The position numbers were made by a program, and so were the translations under genes. This document shows, piece by piece, positions 1-8,432 of a stretch of 26,303 nucleotides of DNA. Numbering within the stretch: position 1 is the first letter of the stretch; each line of letters opens with the position of its first letter. The stretch comes from a virus, in IMG/VR virus record IMGVR_UViG_3300012954_001743, positions 1 to 26,303 of that record; one strand, 5' to 3'. The notes under the pieces are model-generated. The model was given only the letters and a program-made list of their open reading frames with translations. It was not told the origin of the DNA and did no database searches.

Positions 1-45
1 GACTATACTGTGCGTGTACAAAGTTTGTCAGGATTTAGTGAATAA
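1..45 (+). CDS. C-terminal end of an upstream gene (partial)
   Basis: Frame 1 is open from the window edge and ends with TAA at 43-45, giving the tail DYTVRVQSLSGFSE. The stop overlaps the next ATG by one base (TAATG), the junction type used repeatedly in this window, which supports it as a real gene end. Only 14 residues are visible, so the product cannot be named; a further structural or fibre protein is an inference from context. Confidence 0.5.
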   Translation, partial: DYTVRVQSLSGFSE

Positions 46-2126
46 TGGCTTATACAATTAACTACTCAGATACTAACAAGGGAACTATCTCAATTGAAGA
101 TAGCACAATTAACCAGCAAACAAGTTTAGATATTCCTGGACGTAACACAACTAGTTATGGGTCAGTTATAGCAGAGAGCTTTCTTAAGCTACTAGAAAAT
201 TTTGCAAATACATCAGCACCACGTAACCCTGTACAAGGACAGTTATGGTATGATAGTTCAACAGGAGTTGATACTCTAAAATTATATGACGGTACTAGCT
301 GGGTAAATGCAAGTGGACTTAAAAAAGGAAACAATGCGCCAGACGTTGCAAATGCACTACAAGGAGACCTTTGGTCTGATACAGACAACAATCAGTTGTA
401 TATCTTTACAGGTAGTGGATGGACACTAGTCGGACCTGAGTACAGTGATGGACTTTTAACAGGTGCGAAGCCAGTTGTTGTTACAGGTAAAGATGAAGTA
501 CTTTATACTATTCTACAACTTGAAGTAGGCGGTAATCCTATTGCAATTTATTCTACAAGAACATTCCAACCTAAGAGTACTATTCCAGGATTTACAATTA
601 TACAGCCAGGATTAAATTTATCTAATGCAAATATCGGTGGTGACGGTATTGGAAAATATTTTGGCACAAGTGAAAAAGCAGAAAATTTAGTGGTAGCAGG
701 AGCAAGTGTAGCTTCGTCTAATTTTTTAAGATCAGATGTAGCAAGTACATCATCACAAAAATTAACAATTAGTAATAACTCTGGTATACAAGTAGGACAA
801 GATGCTATTGTTACTTTTGATGTCCAAGGTACATCAGGAGTTGTAACTAACTTAACTTCAGGTGCACCAATTGACTTTAAGGTTAATAACTTAGGTGTGC
901 AAGCAAATGTAATTAGAATTGACTCTACAGAAAAAGTAGGTATCAATACATTATCACCTGCAGAAGCATTAGACGTAGCAGGTTCAATACAAACAAGTGC
1001 AAATTTAATTGTACAAGGTACCACAGATAGTGCAAGTATTGGTACTGGTGCTGTAAAAATAAGCGGTGGTGTTGGTATTGCTAAGAAACTATTTGTAGGC
1101 ACAGATTTAAATGTTGCAGGATCAAGTACAGTTGGAGCAATAACACCTATAGCGACTCAAACATATTCTTTAGGAACAAGTGACAAGCGTTGGTCAGCTG
1201 TACATGCTGTTGAGTTTAGAGGAAACTTAATTGGTAATATTACAGGTACAGTTACAGGTGGTGCAACAAACGCAAATAAATTAACAAGTGCATCAACATT
1301 TCAACTTACTGGAGATGTAAGTTCAAACCAAATTACATTTGATGGACAGGTTGGCGGAACAACAAAAACATTTAATACTGCAATTAGTAATACTTTTATT
1401 GCAAACAAAACTCTTGCAACACAACCTAATAATGATGATGAAATAATTATTAACAGAATTTCAGGTGATGACACAGGTGTATTTAAAATATCACAAGCGG
1501 CACTAGTAAGTAGTGTGCCGGTAATTCCAATTGGTACTATTGTACCATTTGGTGGAGTTAATACTCCAGCAGGATGGTTACTATGTGATGGTACAGAAGT
1601 TAGAATCGCAGATTATTTAAGTTTGTACAATAGTATTCAGTATCAATTCAAAGACCAAAGCCAAGTACAGTCAGGATTTTTTGGACTACCAGACTTTAGA
1701 GGTAGATTTGCCTTAGGTGCAGATAATATGGGCGGATCGAGTGCAAACAGAGTTACAGATGCTAATGCTGATACAGTAGGACTAGGTTCAGGAGTTGAAA
1801 GCAGATCTATTGATGTTAAAAACTTACCTGAACACGAACATGATTTAAGATCACCCAAAGGTGCTCAGTTCTATGTCATATTAGACGATAGTGGTACACA
1901 GCAAGATGCTGATACTATACCGTATGATGCTCCAACAGGTTCTGGTGCTGGACAAGCACGTACATCATCAGGTGGTGTGTTAAACAGAAGAAATATTCAA
2001 TACAATCAAAATACAGGTTTAGAAGAATTTGAAACATTTGATATTACAGAACTAGGCACTCCATATAATGTTATGAATCCGTTCTTAACAGTCAAATACA
2101 TTATCTACACAGGAGTCGGGGGCTAA
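45..2126 (+). CDS. Tail fibre protein with tail-collar domain
   Basis: A 693-aa virion protein, probably part of the distal tail or fibre apparatus that contacts the host. Residues about 1-190 match the N-termini of the two following genes (pattern ENF-x-x-LLE-x-FA, then GQ-x-W-x-D and GD-x-W-x-D repeats with Y-x-GT-x-W), so the three are paralogs. The middle has fibre-type motifs such as 'VGINTLSPAEALDVAG' near residue 297. Residues about 494-560 carry the phage tail-collar signature (IPIGTIVPFGG, then PAGWLLCDG and LPDFRGRFALG), followed by LPEHEHDL, as in T4 gp12-like and other short fibres. The start is fixed by the TAATG overlap with the preceding gene. Low-complexity Thr/Ser/Gly/Asn composition fits a trimeric fibre. 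Naming it gp12 would go beyond the evidence. Confidence 0.85.
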   Translation: MAYTINYSDTNKGTISIEDSTINQQTSLDIPGRNTTSYGSVIAESFLKLLENFANTSAPRNPVQGQLWYDSSTGVDTLKLYDGTSWVNASGLKKGNNAPDVANALQGDLWSDTDNNQLYIFTGSGWTLVGPEYSDGLLTGAKPVVVTGKDEVLYTILQLEVGGNPIAIYSTRTFQPKSTIPGFTIIQPGLNLSNANIGGDGIGKYFGTSEKAENLVVAGASVASSNFLRSDVASTSSQKLTISNNSGIQVGQDAIVTFDVQGTSGVVTNLTSGAPIDFKVNNLGVQANVIRIDSTEKVGINTLSPAEALDVAGSIQTSANLIVQGTTDSASIGTGAVKISGGVGIAKKLFVGTDLNVAGSSTVGAITPIATQTYSLGTSDKRWSAVHAVEFRGNLIGNITGTVTGGATNANKLTSASTFQLTGDVSSNQITFDGQVGGTTKTFNTAISNTFIANKTLATQPNNDDEIIINRISGDDTGVFKISQAALVSSVPVIPIGTIVPFGGVNTPAGWLLCDGTEVRIADYLSLYNSIQYQFKDQSQVQSGFFGLPDFRGRFALGADNMGGSSANRVTDANADTVGLGSGVESRSIDVKNLPEHEHDLRSPKGAQFYVILDDSGTQQDADTIPYDAPTGSGAGQARTSSGGVLNRRNIQYNQNTGLEEFETFDITELGTPYNVMNPFLTVKYIIYTGVGG

Positions 2127-2127
2127 T

Positions 2128-3969
2128 ATGGCATATCAAATTAATAAGACAAGCGGAGCGTTACTTGTAAACCTAGCAGACGGGCAAATAGATACAATAT
2201 CAACAGATATTACACTAATAGGTAAAAACTATACTGGGTTTGGCGAAAGCATAAACGAAAACTTTGTTAAGATGTTAGAAAATTTTGCTGGAACAGGTTC
2301 ACCATCCAATCCTTTAGCAGGTCAAATTTGGTGGGATACTTCAAACAGTAGATTAAAAGTTTACACAGGTACAGATTGGACTACCGGCGGTGGACCGATT
2401 GTACAACCTACACAGCCAACAATGGTTGCAGGTGACATGTGGATTGATAACGATGCTAACCAACTTTACTTTTTTGATGGTACGGATTTAGAATTAGCAG
2501 GACCAATTTATAATGCGTTCCAAGGTAAGTCAGGACCTGAGGTAATAACAGTACTTGATAACACAGGAACAAGTAGAACTATTGTAAAATATTGGGTAGG
2601 TGGAACATTTGTTGGGCTATGGAGCAAAATTGGATTTACTCCACAAAACGTAGATACTATTCCAGGGTATACAGGAGACGTTGTAAAAGGATTTAACGTT
2701 GTTGACTCAGATTTTGTTTTTGCAGGTACAGCAACTAGAACATCAGCACTAGTTGATAGTAACAATATATCAAGAACAGCGGCACAGTTCCTTGCTAGTG
2801 ACTCTGATGATGCAACATCAGGAGCATTAACAGTTAGAAATAACAATGGACTTACTATTGGACTTACTGATAACAATGTGGTAAAAGTTACAGCAGAAGG
2901 AGTTGTAAACGAGAACCAAGTTTCGGGACAAAATTATACATTTAGAATGACAACTAGCACTGGTAAAACAGATGCAATGACTATTGATTCTGGAAATAGT
3001 AGAATAGGTATTTTTAACACTAATCCAACACAAACTTTAGATGTTGGTGGTAACATGCGTGTTGCAGGAAACTTAATAGTGGACGGAGATACTACAGAAC
3101 TTGATGTACAAAAATTATTGGTAAGAGATAAAAGCATTGAACTTGCAAAAGGTGACGATAGTACACTGCTAGATGATTCAGGAGTTGACGAAGCAGGTAT
3201 TATAGTAGCATCATCTAATGGTAATAAAGAACTTTTATGGCGTAATTCTACAAACGCTTGGACGTCTAATGTTAGTATTAACTTAACAGGTGCAAGTTCC
3301 CTTAAATTTAACGGTGTTGATATCATTACTGGCTCTGCTGGTGTTGGTATTACAAGTATTGGTGCATTAACATCAGCAAATATTGGTAGTTTTAGTTTTA
3401 CAGGTGGTAATAACTTATCTACTACAACAGTTGATGGTAGCGGAAACGGTATGAATATTACAGCGGCTGGTAATATCAACTTAGTTACACCAAGACAAAT
3501 TAGAAATGTTAGTGATCCAACAGCAGATCAAGACGTAGCAACAAAAGCATATGTGGATTCTAGCATAAATTTAGAAGTTTTATCACTTGCTTTAGATGTA
3601 ACAGGGCTAGGAGGATCAGGAACTGCACAACAACATACAAATATAGCTACAATTTTGAATGATATTTCTCCAGCAATCTCAAAACAGAACGGTACCGAAG
3701 CTAGAATACACTGTACAACTACTACAGGTGCTACAGCAACGCTTACAGGTTCTGCTTTGAACACTGCATTTAATGAAAGTACAGTACTAGTACAGCAAAA
3801 AGACAATAGTGGCAACGACGATGGCTCTGTAAGTGTTATTCAAAGTGCTACATTTAACGATGCTACTGGTAATATTACAAGTACAGTAACAAGAACACTT
3901 AAATTATTTAGAGTTACAGCAGGAGCCTGGACTTATGTGCAAGACTTGACTCCGGGGACTTTGATATAA
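2128..3969 (+). CDS. Tail fibre-like structural protein, paralog of its neighbours
   Basis: A 613-aa probable fibre or baseplate-associated protein. The first ~190 residues repeat the family pattern (NENFVKMLENFAG, PLAGQIWWDTSNSRLKVY, GDMWIDNDANQLYFFDG). The middle has the fibre-repeat motif 'RIGIFNTNPTQTLDVGG' followed by GNLIVDG, and at about residue 470 'DPTADQDVATKAYVDS', the PxxxxDxATKAYVD element common in phage tail fibres. The C-terminus has no collar or chaperone domain that I recognise. ATG at 2128 follows the previous stop by one base, with AGGAG just upstream. It may form a heteromeric or alternative fibre with the flanking paralogs; that is inference. Confidence 0.75.
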   Translation: MAYQINKTSGALLVNLADGQIDTISTDITLIGKNYTGFGESINENFVKMLENFAGTGSPSNPLAGQIWWDTSNSRLKVYTGTDWTTGGGPIVQPTQPTMVAGDMWIDNDANQLYFFDGTDLELAGPIYNAFQGKSGPEVITVLDNTGTSRTIVKYWVGGTFVGLWSKIGFTPQNVDTIPGYTGDVVKGFNVVDSDFVFAGTATRTSALVDSNNISRTAAQFLASDSDDATSGALTVRNNNGLTIGLTDNNVVKVTAEGVVNENQVSGQNYTFRMTTSTGKTDAMTIDSGNSRIGIFNTNPTQTLDVGGNMRVAGNLIVDGDTTELDVQKLLVRDKSIELAKGDDSTLLDDSGVDEAGIIVASSNGNKELLWRNSTNAWTSNVSINLTGASSLKFNGVDIITGSAGVGITSIGALTSANIGSFSFTGGNNLSTTTVDGSGNGMNITAAGNINLVTPRQIRNVSDPTADQDVATKAYVDSSINLEVLSLALDVTGLGGSGTAQQHTNIATILNDISPAISKQNGTEARIHCTTTTGATATLTGSALNTAFNESTVLVQQKDNSGNDDGSVSVIQSATFNDATGNITSTVTRTLKLFRVTAGAWTYVQDLTPGTLI

Positions 3970-3972
3970 ATA
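3965..3972 (+). promoter_or_regulatory. T4-type late promoter box TATAAATA
   Basis: TATAAATA is a perfect match to the T4 late promoter -10 element recognised by RNA polymerase carrying gp55. It overlaps the TAA stop of the preceding gene and lies in a 29-nt gap. Initiation about 6 nt downstream would give a ~20-nt leader holding AGGGG at 3987-3991, seven bases before ATG 3999. Placement supports late expression of the fibre genes. Several TATAAATG or TATAAATC matches elsewhere lie inside genes and are probably chance. Confidence 0.6.
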
Positions 3973-3998
3973 CATATAACACAATTAGGGGTTAATAA

Positions 3999-5495
3999 AT
4001 GGCATACGTAATAAATTTAACAAATGGAGGGTCGTTAGTTACTGTTGAGGACGGCACCATTGATCAGAGTACTTCGCTTAAATTAGTAGGTAAGAACTAT
4101 GCTGGTTACGGTGAGATACAGAACGAAAACTTTATCCATTTACTAGAAAGTTTTGCTAGTGGAAATGCGCCAGCAGGTCCATTATCAGGACAGGTTTGGT
4201 TTGATAGTTCATTAAAGAAATTAAAGTTCTATGATGGCACACAATTTAGAACAACAGGTGGTGCAGAAGTAGGCACTACACAACCAGTTGGTTTAACAAC
4301 AGGTGATTTTTGGTGGGATAGCGGCAACAATCAGCTATATGCACAAAACGCTGACGGTGGATTTGTCCTAATTGGTCCACAGTCAATAGGCGAAACTGTA
4401 AGTGCTATGGTTACTGCACAAGTACGTGACAACAATCAAGTTAATAGAACAATTATTAAAGGTACAGTTGACGATGGCGTTGTGTTTATTGTAAGCAACG
4501 CAGAATTTACTATTGATACAACAGATCCAGCCAATGCCATTACTGGTTTTGATGTAGTTCGTCAAGGTGTAACATTAAGAAATACAACAAGTTCTACAAA
4601 CGGTATTACAAGTTCAGCACATAGATTTCACGGAACAGCAACAAACGCTGAATCACTAGGCGGTGTTAGTGCGGCAAACTTCGTACAGAACACACCAGGG
4701 CAAGAAAGTTCATTTGGCGAAACTGTTAGATTTTCAGATGATGGATATACAGTTGGCGCGGCAAATGATTTAAAAATATTTGTAGATTCAGCTGGTGCAG
4801 GTAACGAAGCTATTATAGAAAACACTGTAGGACAAAAAATTAGATTTAGAGTTAAGTCGCCAGGAGGCGTAACAACTGAAGTATTCCAAATTCAGTCTTC
4901 AGGAATGATCCCAACTACAACATCAACGTATGATATTGGTGATGCAAATTATAAATGGAGAAATATATATGCAACTTCATTTAACGGATTAGCAACACAA
5001 GCTATTGCACTTCAAGTTGGTAGTAATTATAGAACAGGTGACGTTAACGCAACAAATAACACAGTTGCAGTACGTGACTCAAGCGGTAACATTGCCGCAA
5101 ACGTTTTTAACGGTATATCAACAAGTGCAAGATATGCTGACTTAGCAGAGAAATATACAACAGCAGAAGAGTATCCAGTAGGTACAGCAGTAGCAGTTGA
5201 CTTTGGTGACGAAAATGATCACGAATGTATCAGTGCAAAATCAAGTTCAATGCCAATTGGTGTTGTTTCAGCTGAACCTGCTTACTTAATGAATAGTGAA
5301 GCAGAAGGACAAGCAATCGGACTTAAAGGTCGTGTACCGGTGCGTTGCAAAGGCGTTGTTAAGAAGGGCGAAGCAGTTTACGCTTGGGAAGATGGAGTAT
5401 GCTCAACAGTACAAACTACAGCATTAGTAGGAATAGCTTTAGAATCAAGTACTGACGAGTCAGAAAAACTTATCGAGTGTGTACTTAAAGTATAA
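3999..5495 (+). CDS. Tail fibre-like protein with ADLAEKY-type C-terminal domain
   Basis: A 498-aa virion protein. Residues 1-190 share the paralogous N-terminus of the two upstream genes (NENFIHLLESFASG, GPLSGQVWFDSS, GDFWWDSGNNQLYAQ). A fibre motif 'YDIGDANYKWRNIYATSFNG' occurs near residue 310. The C-terminal ~120 residues begin with 'RYADLAEKYTTAEEYPVGTA' and include 'PIGVVSAEPAYLMNSEAEGQ' and GRVPVRCKGVVKKGEAVYAW. That arrangement is typical of fibre ends in marine T4-like phages and related to the fold of autoproteolytic or peptidase-G2-like tips, although I cannot identify a catalytic residue. It is preceded by the TATAAATA box. Probably a host-contact or assembly protein. Confidence 0.8.
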   Translation: MAYVINLTNGGSLVTVEDGTIDQSTSLKLVGKNYAGYGEIQNENFIHLLESFASGNAPAGPLSGQVWFDSSLKKLKFYDGTQFRTTGGAEVGTTQPVGLTTGDFWWDSGNNQLYAQNADGGFVLIGPQSIGETVSAMVTAQVRDNNQVNRTIIKGTVDDGVVFIVSNAEFTIDTTDPANAITGFDVVRQGVTLRNTTSSTNGITSSAHRFHGTATNAESLGGVSAANFVQNTPGQESSFGETVRFSDDGYTVGAANDLKIFVDSAGAGNEAIIENTVGQKIRFRVKSPGGVTTEVFQIQSSGMIPTTTSTYDIGDANYKWRNIYATSFNGLATQAIALQVGSNYRTGDVNATNNTVAVRDSSGNIAANVFNGISTSARYADLAEKYTTAEEYPVGTAVAVDFGDENDHECISAKSSSMPIGVVSAEPAYLMNSEAEGQAIGLKGRVPVRCKGVVKKGEAVYAWEDGVCSTVQTTALVGIALESSTDESEKLIECVLKV

Positions 5496-5514
5496 GTATT
5501 AAAAAGGAAGTAAT

Positions 5515-6429
5515 ATGGCAGTAGGCGACACAATTACCGCGGCGCGGTACAACATTATCCAAGCAAGAGTAGCGGCAGTTATTGGTTTAGGTTCAGGTGA
5601 CGAAGGTTACGGTCAAGCTAGAGCAAGTCAAACAGTTGCGGTTGGAGCAACAGTTACAGCTCAAGATATGACAAATCTGTTTACTGATATGACTAAGATT
5701 AGATTACACCAAACTGGTACTGTACCAAGTGAAATTGCACAGCCTAGTGTAGGCGATACAATAGAAGATTCAAACGCTACTAGTAAAGAAGGTTATGTAC
5801 AATATGAAAGTTTAAGTACAACCTGCCAAGCATCAAGATTAAGTGCGGCGGCAAGCCAATTAGGACTGCAAGATGGCACAGAAAGTATAAGAAACGCAGA
5901 TTGGTCAACTGATATTAACCATACATTTACAGTAACATTTGGCGGATATAGTGTAACTAACGGTGACGGGTCAACAACTACAGTAAGTGGTGCAGATCAT
6001 ATGCGTGTATTTTTTAATGCAGGTGGTAGTGTAAATATAAGTGGAACAATTGGTTCAGGTAACAGTACTATTAACAATGACTGGCGTAACTTAATGACTA
6101 GTGTAGGTACAGTTGTATTTGGTAGAAGTACTACATCTAATGGATCTGTAGGTACAAACTTTGGTTATTCAAACTTACCTACTGGCTTTACAACAATTTT
6201 TAATAAAACAGCATCAGCTTATTCACAAAACGATTATCTTATTGAAGCAAGGAAGAACGGAGCAGTCCTAACATTCAGAGTTACATTTAATGAAGATAAA
6301 ACAGGCAATCCAAACTTTGACGAAGCAGTAACAGCTACTACAACAAGCACAGCACAGCTTAATAGACCTAACAACTCTAGTAGTGTTAACATATCAGCGC
6401 CAACTTTCAACACATCAGACGGTTTATAA
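5515..6429 (+). CDS. Probable virion structural protein
   Basis: A 304-aa protein starting at ATG 5515 behind a strong AAAAAGGAAG Shine-Dalgarno. The N-terminal ~70 residues (ITAARYNIIQARVAAVIGLG, then GYGQ) look helical. The rest is beta-rich with Gly/Ser/Thr/Asn, including TFTVTFGGYSVTNGDGSTTT near residue 143 and FRVTFNEDKTGNPNFDEA near residue 252. I recognise the general type as a conserved structural protein of T4-like marine phages, but know no named domain. Its position at the end of the fibre block supports a tail or fibre-associated role. Confidence 0.65.
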   Translation: MAVGDTITAARYNIIQARVAAVIGLGSGDEGYGQARASQTVAVGATVTAQDMTNLFTDMTKIRLHQTGTVPSEIAQPSVGDTIEDSNATSKEGYVQYESLSTTCQASRLSAAASQLGLQDGTESIRNADWSTDINHTFTVTFGGYSVTNGDGSTTTVSGADHMRVFFNAGGSVNISGTIGSGNSTINNDWRNLMTSVGTVVFGRSTTSNGSVGTNFGYSNLPTGFTTIFNKTASAYSQNDYLIEARKNGAVLTFRVTFNEDKTGNPNFDEAVTATTTSTAQLNRPNNSSSVNISAPTFNTSDGL

Positions 6430-6435
6430 GAGTAA

Positions 6436-6467
6436 ATAGTTATACTATAAACTAGGAGTATAACTAT
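6436..6467 (+). promoter_or_regulatory. Perfect 11-bp hairpin covering a ribosome binding site and start codon
   Basis: ATAGTTATACT (6436-6446) and AGTATAACTAT (6457-6467) are exact reverse complements separated by the 10-nt loop ATAAACTAGG. The right arm and loop contain the AGGAG Shine-Dalgarno (6454-6458) and the first two bases of ATG 6466, so folding would hide the start of the 115-aa gene. No U-run follows, so it is not a rho-independent terminator. AGTAAATA at 6431-6438 resembles a degenerate late box (6 of 8); initiation there would remove the left arm. That part is inference. Confidence 0.55.
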
Positions 6468-6813
6468 GGACGAAGCACTAGAAAAAGCACTAGAATTTTC
6501 AAATTTTACTGCGACTCTAAATGCACAAAAGCGTATATTACACGAGAAATACTTAGGCGAACTTGTAATGTACTCCGATAACGGCAAGTTTACAATCACA
6601 AAAGAACTTCTAAATTTTGTTTTTATGCTTAGTAAAGGCGGCATTGAGAAAACAGTCATAGTTGATGATAACAATACACCAATACAAATAGAAAGTGTTG
6701 TTGACTTTGTATCAAAAGCAATGCAACAATATACAGATGCAACAAATAAGTACTTAGAAGAATATAAGATTCTCAGCACCAAACGTAGTGTAGAAGGTTT
6801 AGTAGATGTCTAA
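6466..6813 (+). CDS. Conserved-looking phage protein of unknown function
   Basis: A 115-aa, probably soluble and largely helical protein. Visible features are an N-terminal amphipathic segment (EALEKALEFSNFTATLNAQK), a central 'VIVDDNNTPIQIE' strand-turn and a C-terminal helix (YTDATNKYLEEYKI). I recall similar small proteins next to fibre and glycosyltransferase genes in T4-like cyanophages, but know no function. There is no membrane segment or cysteine motif. Its start is buried in the hairpin at 6436-6467, suggesting translational control. Its end overlaps the following glycosyltransferase start by 8 nt. It could be a fibre chaperone or accessory protein, but nothing in the sequence proves this. 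Confidence 0.7.
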   Translation: MDEALEKALEFSNFTATLNAQKRILHEKYLGELVMYSDNGKFTITKELLNFVFMLSKGGIEKTVIVDDNNTPIQIESVVDFVSKAMQQYTDATNKYLEEYKILSTKRSVEGLVDV

Positions 6814-7630
6814 TGGTGTATTATGTTTTGCACACAATAACGGAAAAGTAGATTATTTAAGGCAAGCAGAAATACTTGCAGAACGTGTGAAAAAACATTT
6901 GGATTTGCCTACTACATTGGTCACTTCAACAGCAAGTGAATTACAAAATGTTGGTCTATTTGACAAAGTAATAGAGATAGAAGATAATAATTCTAATTAC
7001 AAACGTTATTACAACGGTACTTTGCATCATCAACAATTACAATTTAAAAATAATGATAGAGTAAAAAGTTATGATCTTTCGCCTTACGAAAGCACATTAG
7101 TTCTTGATACAGATTATGTAATTTGTAATAATTCATTAAAACATGCCTTTGATAGCAAAAATGATTTTCAAATTTATAAGCACGGAGTAGATTTGTGTGA
7201 ATGGCGCAAGCATGATGAATTCTCTTTTATAAACAATACTGGAATTCCGTTTTATTGGGCTACTTGCTTTTGTTTTAAAAAAACAAATGAGACAAAAATA
7301 TTTTTTGATCTATTGCAACACTTGGTTAAAAATTGGAACCACTATGAACAAGTTTATGACATAGGAAGTAGAAATTTTAGGAATGACCATGTCTTTAGTA
7401 TTGCTATCCATATGATGAATGGATTTACTGATAGTGACTGGGCTAAAACATTACCAGGAACTATGTTCTATACACTAGACAGAGACTTTATAAAAACAAT
7501 TAAAGATAACTCACTTACATTTTTATTGCAAAAAGAAAAATACAACGGTGAATATATACTAGCATCTACAAAAGACTGTAATGTTCATGTAATGAATAAA
7601 TTTAGTCTAGGAGAACTTATAAATGGATAA
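6806..7630 (+). CDS. Glycosyltransferase, GT8-like (DTD motif)
   Basis: A 274-aa GT-A-fold nucleotide-sugar transferase candidate. 'STLVLDTDYVICNN' places the metal/UDP-binding D-x-D at D101-T-D103, preceded by the strand pattern seen in GT8-like enzymes (VKSYDLSPYESTLVLDTD). Near the C-terminus, 'CNVHVMNKFS' occupies the place of the GT8 His motif. No signal peptide or membrane segment is present, so it should act in the infected-cell cytoplasm. ATG 6806 lies inside the end of the upstream gene with AAGG upstream. It is a diverged paralog of the next gene. Donor and acceptor are unknown; glycosylation of a phage structural protein or a host-surface glycan are both possible. Confidence 0.75.
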   Translation: MSNGVLCFAHNNGKVDYLRQAEILAERVKKHLDLPTTLVTSTASELQNVGLFDKVIEIEDNNSNYKRYYNGTLHHQQLQFKNNDRVKSYDLSPYESTLVLDTDYVICNNSLKHAFDSKNDFQIYKHGVDLCEWRKHDEFSFINNTGIPFYWATCFCFKKTNETKIFFDLLQHLVKNWNHYEQVYDIGSRNFRNDHVFSIAIHMMNGFTDSDWAKTLPGTMFYTLDRDFIKTIKDNSLTFLLQKEKYNGEYILASTKDCNVHVMNKFSLGELING

Positions 7631-8432
7631 AGGATATATTATGGTTGCTATGGGCGATAATTATGTCCTACAAGCATGTTTATGTGCGATGAGCATCAAA
7701 AAGACACAATCTATAAAAAACATTTCTCTTGTTACAAGTGATAGAGTGCCAAGAAGATACAAAAGACTATTTGATAAAATTATAGAAGTTCCGTGGCACG
7801 ACAAACACGCAAAAAGTTTCTATAAGACAGAGCATAGATGGAAAGTATTTCATTTAACTCCGTATGAAGAAACAGTTGTGTTAGATACTGATATGATATT
7901 TTTATCTGACATTAGTTACTGGTGGAAATATTTTGCACAAAAAAGTATTGGATTTATTTCTAATGTAAGAGATTACAGAAATCATCTTATTGATAATGAT
8001 TATTATCGAAAGGCTTTTACAGCAAATAGTTTGCCAAACATTTACTGTGCATTTCATTATTTTAAAAAAGATGATCCAGCATTAGAGTATTATAAAACTT
8101 TGAATCGCATATGTGAAAATTACGAAAAATATTATGAAATTTATGCACCTAAACAAATACCTAAATTAAGTAGCATGGATGTAAATCATTCTATTGCTAT
8201 ACTAGAAAACAACATAGAAGATTATACTGTAAAGTCTCCTAGCTTCGTACATATGAAAAGTAAAATACAAGGATGGTCAAACCCTCCAGAAAACTGGTTA
8301 GATAGGATACCTTATTATTTAGATGAAGACTTTAATTTAAAAATAGGAAATTTTATGCAACACGGTATAGTTCATTACACTGAACAAAAATTTGCTGAAG
8401 ATATAATAGGAGAGTATGATGCATCACGTTAG
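7623..8432 (+). CDS. Glycosyltransferase, GT8-like (DTD motif)
   Basis: A 269-aa protein with a clear GT8-like layout: N-terminal 'GYIMVAMGDNYVLQACLCAM' nucleotide-sugar-binding start, 'SLVTSD' and 'PYEETVVLDTDMIFLSDIS' with D88-T-D90, and C-terminal 'FVHMKSKIQGW', comparable to the H-x-x-x-K-P-W metal/diphosphate element. It resembles the upstream gene in order of motifs but is divergent in sequence, so the pair may act in sequence on one acceptor. The start overlaps the previous stop by 8 nt with AGGAG at 7609-7613. Cytoplasmic, no membrane segment. Sugar specificity is not readable. Confidence 0.8.
   Translation: MDKGYIMVAMGDNYVLQACLCAMSIKKTQSIKNISLVTSDRVPRRYKRLFDKIIEVPWHDKHAKSFYKTEHRWKVFHLTPYEETVVLDTDMIFLSDISYWWKYFAQKSIGFISNVRDYRNHLIDNDYYRKAFTANSLPNIYCAFHYFKKDDPALEYYKTLNRICENYEKYYEIYAPKQIPKLSSMDVNHSIAILENNIEDYTVKSPSFVHMKSKIQGWSNPPENWLDRIPYYLDEDFNLKIGNFMQHGIVHYTEQKFAEDIIGEYDASR

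Noticed and set aside
548-1102. Long open frame on the minus strand (184 codons), and similar ones at 2934-3479 and 6234-6782
   Set aside because: They lie wholly or largely inside well-supported plus-strand genes, lack protein motifs, and reflect the codon bias of the coding strand.
6436-6467. Rho-independent terminator
   Set aside because: The hairpin is AT-rich and is followed by a start codon, not a T-run.
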